From: Dryas octopetala
Taxonomy: Eukaryota; Streptophyta; Magnoliopsida; Rosales; Rosaceae
NCBI GenBank assembly: GCA_963921425.1
Contig: OY992835.1
Coordinates: 26,487,322-26,551,321, forward strand
Direction: 5' to 3'
DNA length: 64,000 nt
This document shows positions 1-9,550 of this stretch, in pieces. Within the stretch, counting starts at the first letter, position 1; each line of letters opens with the position of its first letter. Both the position numbers and the translations under genes were made by a program. The notes beneath the pieces were generated by a model. It had not been told where the DNA came from and ran no database searches. It was given only the letters and a program-made list of their open reading frames with translations.

Positions 1-17
1 TTTTCTTTTTTTTGCAG

Positions 18-367
18 CTCTAATCTGCTACGTTTAGCCATGTCTAGCAGTTATCAGTTACATAGCTGGTTCACATACTCCATGCTCCTTTTATTTCTAA
101 GTACAGCTGGATTTTGGGTATCAGTTATTGCAGAACCATTACTTTAGATTTCATGGTTTGCAAAATATTGCAATTGCATGGAATGGTGCTGTATTTATCT
201 TTTATATGTTCACACTTTCTACTTCTACTTCTACTTCTGCAGATGACTAGGTTGAATGAAGGATTGTCGCTGTTCGATGCAATTCTTATTGTTCCTATGT
301 TTCAGATTGCTTGGACATTCTTTTCCATTTGTACAGGATTTGTATATTTTCAAGAATACCAGGTCCC

Positions 368-439
<72 letters not shown>

Positions 440-1897
440 ATTTTCCCCCTGGGTGCCCAAACCTTTGAAGTATGGCTTGAGAGTATGCAGAAAGCTTATT
501 ATTGTTCTTGAAACAGGTATTAAACACACTAAGGACGACAATGTTCATACTAGGAATGATGTCTGTGTTCGTAGGCATTTCTTTGTTGGCACCTGATGAT
601 TCCAAAGGTACATTTTATTGGGTTTTACGATTTAAAGTATGCAGAATATCAGATGGGAACTTATTCTCTAAATTTTTAGGTGGTGAAGTCAAAGATAATT
701 CATCTTTAGTTTCTGTGATGTCGTCAAGCATTCCAAAAGAAGTGGACAGGTACAATATATTCTCTTATGATTTGAATTTTGAAACATTCAGTGTTTTTTT
801 AGGTCCTTAAAAAAGCATCCAGGAAAGATTGTAATGATGATTCAATATTTTGAGTGTTATAATATGTACGGAAAGCTTTAGGCATGAACATTTTCGCATG
901 TGAATGTGTTGCTGATCGATTGGCTAGTCACGCCGGTCAATCGGCTAATTATAATTTCCTAATTATAATTTCGCGAGATTTGAGTCTATTTTAAGGTAAG
1001 GATTACCTGAAGCTGCCTGATAATGTGAGTCTATAGTTCGCATTTGAAGCCGCCTGATAATGTGAGTCTATAGTTCTTATTTGAAGCTGCCTGATAATGT
1101 GAGTCTATAGAATCATTTATGCACTATAGAGAGGACCCTAGCGAAATGGTATAGCTTGCCTTAAGCAATTTTGAAACATGGGTATGGCTGCACGTGTCTT
1201 GCCCTTCCCAGACCCCTTGGCATGAGCCTCATGCATTAGGTGTCTTTTCTTTTAATCATTTTTACACTATTGATCTTTTATTTTTGGTACATAAACTATT
1301 GATCTTCATATGATAGAATAAATAGAAAAGTATGATAATGGTTGTTTTTGCATGACCACATATATCAGCATTCTCTATTTGTTCAACAGTTTTTGTTATA
1401 TAATTTCGTTGTTCGGATATGCATTCAAACCTGAGCTGAATTAGTATTCTGGTTTGTCAATTTTCATGTTTGTCACATGTTTGTTTATTACAGGCTAGTC
1501 GTGTCATCTGAAGATATGCAAATTAGAGACACAAGATCATTTGTGCAAGGAATCCTGATGAAAATTTCAGATACAATAGTGAAGGCAAAGGTGATCTATA
1601 GTTGGCTTGTTGGATTTACAGATTTAGATGGTTATGATATGAAAATTAATGCTATGACCTTGTATCCCTTTGCAGACTGCTTGTGCATTGTCACTAGGAT
1701 TTGGAGAGGATTCAATCAATGCATCTGCAGTCCTTGTGATGCCCATGGTTTCATCAAAGATAACAGGTTTTAGAGGAAATGGGTTTGACCGGTCCAAGAT
1801 TTTTTCCATGAGAAATTCTGGTTGGACTAAGATCTCTAGGGATGAAGATGCTACGAAAATGCTAGAGCAAAGCCCTGTGCTCTCTGAGAGCCCTTGA
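18..1897 (+). CDS. NIPA8: NIPA8-like magnesium transporter, 3' part (partial at window start)
   Basis: Membrane Mg2+ transporter of the NIPA/DUF803 family; the upstream exons lie before this window. Six exons fit phase and splice signals: 18-117, 243-362, 517-607, 680-749, 1494-1590 and 1676-1897 (TGA stop), giving about 233 C-terminal residues. They contain at least three hydrophobic membrane segments (around SMLLLFLSTAGFW, DAILIVPMFQIAWTFF and TMFILGMMSVFVGISLL), the family-typical FQEYQ and SLLAPDDSKG stretches, and a soluble Ser-rich tail. The order and wording match the plant NIPA8 type rather than the shorter NIPA1-7 type; this rests on recall of the family. The intron after FQEYQ holds a CT microsatellite that begins eight bases inside the donor. 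No stop or frameshift is seen in the exons. Its Arabidopsis relative neighbours GAPA and LWD, both also represented here. Confidence 0.92.
370..436. repeat. (CT)n microsatellite inside a NIPA8 intron
   Basis: Uninterrupted CT dinucleotide run of about 67 bp in the intron between exons 243-362 and 517-607. It starts just downstream of the donor GT at 363. Likely polymorphic in length. Confidence 0.97.
1009..1110. repeat. 37-bp tandem repeat, about 2.8 copies
   Basis: The 37-bp unit carries the core CTGATAATGTGAGTCTATAG, seen three times in a row with one- or two-base differences. It lies in the 744-bp NIPA8 intron 750-1493. No coding potential. Confidence 0.9.
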
Positions 1898-2236
1898 TAG
1901 GAGTAGTATGTGCATTACATTGTTTATTAGGAGGGACTTGTAATCGTTTTATTGTCTTTGTAGAGGTTCATTGTTTAGGATTCATTGTTTTTCTATTCAT
2001 GGAGCCTTCTGTTTTCTCAACAAGGTGTAATATGTCACGCTATTGTATATTCTTGCTCATATAGTTGAATCAAATGAGAGTATCTTACGGTGAGTTGTAT
2101 TGAAAAGGAGGAGTAGGTTGCTAGATTCTCATGAACTGCTCTTGGAGTACAGGATGATCCTCTCACCGTACGAGCTCCAAGCTAAATGTGTTGAGGCGGC
2201 AACTTTGAGCCATAATGCTGTCTTTTTTTAGCGCAG
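1898..2236. other. NIPA8 3' UTR and downstream spacer
   Basis: AT-rich sequence after the NIPA8 stop. The first 100-200 bp are probably 3' UTR. No ORF or structured element is seen. Confidence 0.6.
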
Positions 2237-2417
2237 AAATCTCAATTAAGAACTTAAAACCCCAAAATTGAAAATTTGATAAGTACACCTCAATCCATCT
2301 GAATTCTTTTTCAATTCTCATTCATTTCCTAGATTGTTTAGGTCATAAGAAGAAGAGAATTGAATGAGAATTCGGTTGGGTGTACTTATCAATTTTTCAG
2401 TATTGAGATTTTGATTT
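2237..2417. mobile_element. Foldback / MITE-like element
   Basis: The two arms are imperfect reverse complements: GATAAGTACACC near 2278 pairs with GGTGTACTTATC near 2379, and the AATCTCAAT and ATTGAGATT ends also pair. About 180 bp with no ORF. Target duplication not resolved, so the superfamily is unknown. Confidence 0.6.
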
Positions 2418-2875
2418 TTAGGTCTGATTTATCAGTACTTATAAAGTTATAATGATAAAAAATGACGCAAACTAATTTCATCTTTTCTTTAGCTCGTACC
2501 ATAGATCTGTTGGGTTTGGTTTGGTTCAATGGTCTGCTTGAGATATGCGTACAGGCTCATGCCCTTTACGATTCCGTTAATTAACGACGTACTTTTGGAA
2601 GAGCACGCATCAAATTGCGCAGTTTGAAACGTTTACATTCACTCGACTGACCATTTCATTTCAATTTATTTTATATCTTTTTGCCATATTTCCTATCAAT
2701 TTCGATGGATAAAATATTGACTGTGGTGAATAGTTAGTTTTTTTTTTTTTAACCTGAGTGGTGAATGGTGAGTTGGGGACGCGCACCACACATCCCAAGA
2801 CATGGTTCAATTATTTTTGTCATTACACTAAGCAGTGGTTGTGGTAGCCGGTAGCCGGTAGCTGGTAGCCCATAT

Positions 2876-3069
2876 AATGCTATACTTACCACATTTCTTA
2901 TACCACATTCTTATACCATCTCACGTGTCATTACTTTATTGGACATAATTTTTCTTTTTCTTTTTGGGTTTTTATTTTTATTTTTTAGTATCCAATGTAT
3001 GAATGTCATGTAAGTTGCCACATAAGGTGGTATTAAATTATGGTATAAAAATATGATATATCTAGCACT
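2876..3069. mobile_element. Small inverted-repeat element (MITE-like)
   Basis: AATGCTATAC at the left pairs imperfectly with the reverse complement of the right end (TATCTAGCACT). Inner TATACCA and TGGTATA repeats also pair. About 194 bp, AT-rich, no ORF. Preceded by a short GTAGCCG tandem at about 2844-2867. Confidence 0.5.
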
Positions 3070-3725
3070 ACTGATGAAATGGCCATAAAAAATTTTCAGA
3101 TGCACCCAAATTGATCCCCCTTCCCTCAAATAAAAAAAATAAAGCAAAATTTGCAATATATTAATTCTCTTTTTTTATATCATAGTTGAGCTCGCTTATC
3201 CTACTACCCTCTCGATATGCGTTCATGTGCGCGTCAATAAGTTTTTCATATTTTGCATACTTAATATTTATTGTTTAATTCATTTATTTAGTAGTTTTTT
3301 AACTTGTTTATTAATTTAATTTTAAATGAATAAGATGTGCTTATATTAATATTTCTTGCTTGTCAATGGAGGAGGCCTGCAATATTTTAAGTTTTTTTAA
3401 GAAAAATTTTCTACATTACATTTTGGGTCTATTAATTATTAGGTACTGACACATTTTTTTATTACTCAAAACACACCAAAAGCCTTATACTTTCTTTGCG
3501 GGCCATCTTCTACAAATCTGGGCGTTCATGGTCTCTGTTTGTATCAGACCCTTTCTCTTTCCCCCTCTCTTCTCTTCTTCCCTCCCTCTCCATTTATCTC
3601 TCTTCTCTCCTCTGTCCATCTCTCTACTATGTTGCAGCTTAATTGAACTAGTTCATATCTCGAAATCTTTATCAAAGAAACTGGGTAGTACTAGTGGTCC
3701 CTCTAATTAATTGAACTCCAAAAAA
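3070..3725. other. AT-rich spacer, then a pyrimidine-rich tract
   Basis: Nothing gene-like is supported. The 3540-3640 part is TC-rich (degenerate CCCTCTC) and leads into the CTGCAG-rich repeat. Confidence 0.6.
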
Positions 3726-4216
3726 ACTGCAGTTTCAGTTCACAAACTGCTTTCAGTTCACAAACTGCTTTCAGTTCACTTTGCAGTTTCAGAAACTGCA
3801 GTTTCACTTGTAGTTAGTAATTGCAACTGCAAGCCTGCAGCTCCAATAAACTGCAGTTTCATTTACACTGCAACTACAAGCTTGCAACTCAAATAAACTG
3901 CAGTTTCAGTTCATTTGCAGTTTCTGAAACTGCAGTTGCAACTCAAATAAACTGCAGTTTCTGAAACTGCAACTCCAATAAACTGCAGTTTCAACTCTAA
4001 TAAATTGCAGTTTCTGCAGTTTCATTTCATTTACAGTTCCAGAAACTGCAGTTTCAGTTCACTTACAGTTCCAGAAACTGCAGTTTCAGTTTCAGTTCAC
4101 ACAAACTGCAATTTCTGCAGTTTCAGTTCACAAACTGCAGAAAGTTCACTGTAAAACAGCAGTTTTTTATGCAGTTCCAGAAACTGCAGTTTTCTGCAGT
4201 TTCAGAAACTGAACTA
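3726..4216. repeat. CTGCAGTTTC / palindromic GAAACTGCAGTTTC cluster
   Basis: About 490 bp packed with the 10-mer CTGCAGTTTC and its reverse complement GAAACTGCAG. They often overlap to form the perfect 14-bp palindrome GAAACTGCAGTTTC, separated by AGTTCAC or ACTCCAATAAA spacers. The spacing is irregular, so this is not a simple tandem array. A purine-rich GAAAGAG tract follows at 4395-4490. Confidence 0.85.
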
Positions 4217-4744
4217 CACAAAAAAATCAAGAACCTAAACATAAATCGGCGAAAGGGGTCGTGCAACTCGCTGATCAGGAAGTCTGAGCTCTCGATCTTG
4301 CGACGTTGTCCAGATCGATCTTGCGACGTCGTCCAGAGAGAGAGAGGGTGGGCTGGTGGTCAACGCAGGTGGGGGATGGAGTTACTGATGGAGGAAATGA
4401 GAGAAAGGAAGAAGAAAAAAAAAGAAAGAGAAAGGAGAAGGAAAAAAAAGAAGAAGAAAGAGAAACGGAGGAAAGAGAAGAGAGAATGAGATCAAGGTGG
4501 GTAGTGGGAAGTATGGGTTGAGTGCATTATAATATGGAGAGAGAAATCAAATGCAGTGACCTAATTCTTAATAAAGTGACCTAATTGTTACATTTTATTG
4601 ATCATGGTATTACATATTAAAAACAATAACTAGTATGTAGCTTAGGGTAATTAATTCTTACATTTTTATTAATCATAGACAATTTTGGAGTAATAAATAT
4701 TTCACCAAACTCGGGGAATTCCCTTTTTATATATAGATTACTAA

Positions 4745-5433
4745 GGGCCGGTTTGGTATTGTTGTGAGAAAAAACAGTTGTGAAGTAAAACAGCTATGAA
4801 GTAAAGTCAGCTGTAAAGTAAAGCAGTTGAGTGTTTGGTAAATTATGTTTTCAAAAGTACTGTGAGTGCAAAAAAAATATCAAAGTGTTTGGTAAATGTT
4901 AATATAAAAATGCTGTGATTGTGTATAATTACTAAAATGGACATGATGCTGAAAGTGCATTTCACTTATTTGTTTGGTACAAATAAAATGTTTTTTTTAC
5001 TTGTTTTCGAAATTTTTGGCTAAAATTTTTTATTAGTATTAATTTTTTTAAGAACAACATTATTAAATAAGTATGCCTATTATTTTTTTAAGTATATTAT
5101 AATTTTAATCATATAAATAAAATATCATACTTAATTATCACAAACTAAAATATAACTAATAATGGACATATTTTTTAATTTAAAATAAACAAATAAAAAT
5201 TATAAAAATCAATTAGGGTATTATGGGTAAAAGAAAATATTCATTGTTGCTGTGAGTCACTGCAGATTTCAAAAGCATCTAGAAACCTACTTTCTGTTTT
5301 TACTGTGGGGAGTTGAAAATTGTGGGAAAAGCAATTTATTATTTTTTTACCAAACACCAAAACTGCTATAGGTGATTGAGAATTGTCATCCATAACAATT
5401 TTTGGGTCCTCCATCACAATTCCAAACGGGGCC
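4745..5433. mobile_element. PIF/Harbinger (Tourist-like) MITE, 689 bp, TAA target duplication
   Basis: The left end GGGCCGGTTTGGTATTG and the reverse complement of the right end, GGCCCCGTTTGGAATTG, form terminal inverted repeats. A TAA triplet flanks both sides (4742-4744 and 5434-5436), matching the TWA duplication of PIF/Harbinger elements. The interior is AT-rich with no transposase ORF, so it is non-autonomous. Confidence 0.85.
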
Positions 5434-5741
5434 TAAATACTATCGCATTTCTTTACTTTCTTTCACCATTTGGATAAACTAAAAATTTTTTATTTTTAAA
5501 TGATGCATGAATGTACGCTTTACCATCTCATTATAAATCGCCGGTCTAGTGTGATTAGTACTTGGCAGGCAGCCATAGATGATAGAGCACTAGAGTCCAG
5601 AGCTCTATTGGCCGAGAAAAAAACATAAACTAAAATCTACCGAGCAGGCTTATAATATTGAAGCTTCAAATTTGAAAGCATTTGCTTTCATACTTGTCTT
5701 TTTTTTTTTGGCCAAAAATGCTTTCTTACTTGTTAATTAAA

Positions 5742-6627
5742 GGGTAAATTACAATTTAATACCTCAACTTTACCTCAGATTTCAAGTTAGTACCTTAAGT
5801 TCAAAAAGTTGTAATTTCATGCCTCAACTTTCATTTTGTTTCAAGTTGATACCTCTGTTAGTCTTGCCGTCAAAAAGACCGTTATCTGATGACGTGACAC
5901 ACCACTAAAAGACTTTATTTCAATTTAGTACCTCAACTTTATCATATTTTTCAAGTTCATACCTCAAGTTCAGAAACTTGCAAATAAATAAATATTTTCC
6001 AGTTTTTATCTCAACTTTACCCCAGTTTTTTACCCATCAAATCTCTATCAAAATTATCAATCTTATACTCATTTTGAAGCTATGAATCTCCTCTTTACAA
6101 CCATATAAAAATCATGCAAAAAAAAGTTATGAAACCCAAGATAATTGGTCACTAAGTAGGCTACCCGAAAGTGTCAAATTTTCCAAACAAATTGACAAGT
6201 TCAGGTAGCCTAATTTGTGACTACTTTTTTCGCGTTTCATAGCTCTTTTTTGAATTATTTCTATATGGTTATAAAAAGGAGATTCATAGCTTCAAAATGA
6301 CTATAAAATTGTTGATTATGGTGAAGATTTGATGAGTCAAAAGTTGGGGTGAAGTTGAGATAAAAACTAGAAAACATTTATTTATTTGCAAGTTTTTAAA
6401 CTTGAGGTATGAACTTGAAAAACATGGTAAATTTGAGGTACTAAATTGAAATGAAGCCTTTTAGTGATGTGTCACGTCATCAGATAACGGCATTTTTGAC
6501 GGCCAGACTAACAGAGGTATTAACTTGAAACAAAATGAAAGTTGAGGCATGAAATTGCAACTTTTTGAACTTGAGATAGTAACTTAAAATCCGAGATAAA
6601 ATTGAGATATTAAATTGTAATTTACAC
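5742..6627. mobile_element. Mutator-like MITE with long inverted repeats, 886 bp, 9-bp target duplication
   Basis: The two halves are long imperfect reverse complements. Left terminus GGGTAAATTACAATTTAATA; right terminus, reversed, GTGTAAATTACAATTTAATA. The 9-bp TTAATTAAA is duplicated at 5733-5741 and 6628-6636, which fits a Mutator-like element. The interior repeats CCTCAACTTT and TTCAAGTT motifs in both orientations. No transposase ORF. Confidence 0.88.
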
Positions 6628-6636
6628 TTAATTAAA

Positions 6637-7184
6637 TGAAACCACTTACAATAATAAAAATATTAAAATCCCAAAAATGTTGGCGGTGCAAATCTCGATC
6701 CATTTCTTACAAGATACAAAAATCAAGATTTTGCAGCTTCGTAAACCAGAATTTAGCTTAGGGAATGGAGCCACTTGTCCATCACTTTAACCAACTTTCA
6801 CTTTTGCTTTCACTTTCTTTTTCTTTTTGGTCAACTTATGCTTTCATTGTCAGTTTGTCACAACCTTTATCTTTTCTCTCTTTAAATTCGTTTGTTTTCT
6901 TAACCCTCACTCTCTCTCTCGGAAAATGAGGTACAAGTACAACCGTACAACTACGCAAACAAAGCACTAGGACCAGAGGCATCGATCATAAGTTCGCAAC
7001 ACTCTGTATTATTATATTAGGTTTCGATCTTTTTGTCTATATGGGAATGGGAATATATATAGTTAGTTAGTTCATCGATGGATCCTTATCTAAGTAGCTA
7101 GGTTAGCTTGTGGCTAGCTCTTCGTGTTTAATTACAGTACTTGGTAGGTAGTCTGTGTAATATTGACCGAATAAATTAATTAAG
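6637..7184. other. Upstream region of the DUF761 gene
   Basis: AT-rich sequence with a TC run near 6908-6920. Probably holds the promoter and 5' UTR of the gene starting at 7185. No TATA box can be assigned with confidence. Confidence 0.5.
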
Positions 7185-7871
7185 ATGAAGATGAAGATGA
7201 AAGCATCTGCAATGTTGAAGCAGATAGTAGCTGCGTTGAGGTCAATACCCGCCAGCTGCAGGCAGTCTATCAAGAGTAAAACCAGCGCCCTAAAGACTCG
7301 AATCGTTATATTCTCGTTGCTGAGGAACAAGAAGTACTTTGTGATGAGCTCCATCTCTCACAAGCTCCACGCTTTGCTTGGGCAGCCGCAGCATGACCTG
7401 CACAAACAGTACTACTCCCACTCGGTCGACCTCGACTCTGAAGACCAAATTAGCAAGGCCGCCCAGCTTTGTGATGTTAGTCATGTTATGACGTCCCAGC
7501 ACGATGAGCCGATTCGTCCAAGTACTCATGATGATCATATGATTCATATGATGATTCACAACAATAATATTGATCATGGGAATGGGCATGATGATATTTA
7601 TATTGATGGGTACTCAGTAGAAAAGTACCCAGATCATGATCTGACCCACTCGCTGTTCATCAACGAGTACTCTGAGGATGACCATGACCTGGTGGAATTC
7701 GACGATCCGGCAACCGCAGGAATATCTGTCATAGATATTCTTAAGAACTCAAAGCAAGAGGCCGGGGAGAAATTCAGTTTGGAAGACGAGATAGACCAAG
7801 TGGCAGACTTGTTCATAAAGAGATTCCACCGCCAAATGAGGATTCAAGAGGTGTACGTACATACCAGCTAG
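7185..7871 (+). CDS. DUF761 domain protein (cotton-fibre-protein-like), single exon
   Basis: Intronless gene of 228 aa. The N-terminus is basic (M-K repeats, then a Ser/Lys/Arg-rich stretch with LLRNKKYFVMSSISHKLHAL). The centre is rich in His and Asp. The C-terminus carries the DUF761 motif DEIDQVADLFIKRFHRQMRI, about residues 200-220, which defines this plant-specific family. Function in the family is poorly known; members are small and often stress- or fibre-associated. The ATG at 7185 is chosen because it opens the frame just before the conserved basic region; the in-frame ATGs at 7191, 7197 and 7212 are alternatives. No signal peptide is obvious. Confidence 0.9.
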   Translation: MKMKMKASAMLKQIVAALRSIPASCRQSIKSKTSALKTRIVIFSLLRNKKYFVMSSISHKLHALLGQPQHDLHKQYYSHSVDLDSEDQISKAAQLCDVSHVMTSQHDEPIRPSTHDDHMIHMMIHNNNIDHGNGHDDIYIDGYSVEKYPDHDLTHSLFINEYSEDDHDLVEFDDPATAGISVIDILKNSKQEAGEKFSLEDEIDQVADLFIKRFHRQMRIQEVYVHTS

Positions 7872-8243
7872 CTATATATGTAGTTGGAGAATGGAGATGC
7901 TCCACAGCCATCGGGTACCAGTTGATGATCAGACTAGTACTAGTAATTTACAGCGCTCCAGAATTAATTAAAATTATATATATACATGGTTGACCTGCTT
8001 AATTTGAAAGTGATCGATCCAAGGAGAAAGCTAGCTATTTAATTATACCACTCTTCCAATATTAATTTTCCTATAGTCTATACTCTAAATATAGATATAG
8101 TTGGCCGGATGCATGTATGATAGGTTTTCTTTCTTGTGCTCAAATTCCCAATTTATTTTGAGCTATAGATTTATGTACTATTTAATAAGGTTCGACCACT
8201 ATTCGATGGGATTTGAGCACTTATTAAGGGGAGCTCAAATTCT
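7872..8243. other. 3' flank of the DUF761 gene
   Basis: AT-rich sequence with short TATATA runs, probably 3' UTR and spacer. No further gene is seen. Confidence 0.5.
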
Positions 8244-8439
8244 CAATCGTTGCATATATCGTCCACATCTGAACAAACAAACAATTGTGTACAATGCTTT
8301 CCCAGCTGAAGAATCGACGGCTGGTTAATCTACTATAACTGTAATGTGCACACATTTGACAAGTGATCGATTCTTCAGCTAGGGAAGCATTTACATGCAC
8401 AGTTGTTTGTTTGTCTAGTTGTGGACGATGCAACGATTG
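8244..8439. ncRNA. Candidate 196-nt hairpin (pri-miRNA-like or small foldback)
   Basis: Arms 8244-8317 and 8367-8439 are near-perfect reverse complements. Paired blocks include CAATCGTTGCAT, CGTCCACA, ACAAACAAACAA and AGCTGAAGAATCGA, broken by small bulges, around a loop of about 49 nt. The size and the bulge pattern are compatible with a plant miRNA precursor. No known mature miRNA was recognised, and no clear target duplication points to a transposon. Confidence 0.45.
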
Positions 8440-9550
8440 GTAGTGCCGTAGTGGTCCGACAAAAAAGTTGTTGCAGGAACATGGTCGTCAAAGTTTCTAA
8501 GGCAAATAAGATGGAGGAGAATCAAAGAGTTAATTTTTTGGTCTAATTGTCGAATGCACGGTCGACATATGAGATTTATAAGAAAAAATTTGATCCAAAA
8601 AAATATGAAAAAGTTAGAAATGTAAATTTTAGGAGAAAGGGTAAAAAAAAAACTTATTAAATGAAATTACCCATTATGTTTTAGATGTCGTTTCAAAAAT
8701 TAATTAAATTGGAAATCTTTTGGCAAAAAAAAAAACAATGCCAACCAAGTTAACCAACAAACAAATTATGCATTTCTATCTTTCCTTGTGATTGTGCAAT
8801 AGAAAAGAAAAGCAAACTGCCAACCAACTTACCAACATTAATCGACCAACCAACAACCCTCACGAGAAAGAGTCAAGTTGGATAGGATCCCTCTTTATTA
8901 TCAAATTCAGTTAATTGATACTTTTGGTGCTTCAAGAATCAAATTCATCGCGGACAGCCATCGGAACCGCAGGTCGTCTCAGATTTCAATTGTTTGGCTT
9001 TCTGATTGAAAATAGCAATTGATTTGGCCCGATTGAGCATCGAACTTCTTTTTATTGGTTTGTACTTATTCTTCGCCTTTCCATGTTCATAATCAGTTTT
9101 TGTTTTTTATGTTTTTTTTTCCTATGTATATATACACACAAAAGTCTTTTTGGTCGATTTAGTGCTTTTGATGCAATCTGCGCGTACAGGCTGCCATGGT
9201 TTTATTTATCAGCTTCTTTTTTCTTTTCTTTTATTGCGGGAGGCTGGAGGTGGTGGGGGTGGCCAAATATGGTTGGTGTGTTGCATTTGGACATTCTGAT
9301 GATTAATCCAAAGAGCCACTTCCAGCCATATCTACCCAGCAAACAAATTATTAGATTAATTATAGTGTACAGCACTGTGCTTTTAGTCCATTCTTCACTG
9401 CTTTGTGGATGCATGATTAAATTAATTATACCTGGGCATACGATCACTGCATTTAGTTCATTATATTTTGCAATTGTCTTACAACAACCTGACACACAAA
9501 TAAGAAATATGACATCTCTTGATTAATTGCGGTGAATTCACATTTTTTGA
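8440..9550. other. Spacer and probable 5' leader of the OTU gene
   Basis: AT-rich sequence. Open frames here, such as 9083-9526, are hydrophobic low-complexity translations without recognisable domains. The part from about 8900 may be promoter and 5' UTR of the OTU gene. Confidence 0.5.

Noticed and set aside
4715..4744. Possible Helitron 3' end (GGGAATTCCC hairpin, then TATATATAGATTACTAA)
   Set aside because: The stem is only five pairs, the base expected after the end does not fit, and no 5' partner was found.
9083..9526. 147-aa open frame upstream of the OTU gene
   Set aside because: Hydrophobic low-complexity translation with no recognisable domain; overlaps the likely leader of the OTU gene.
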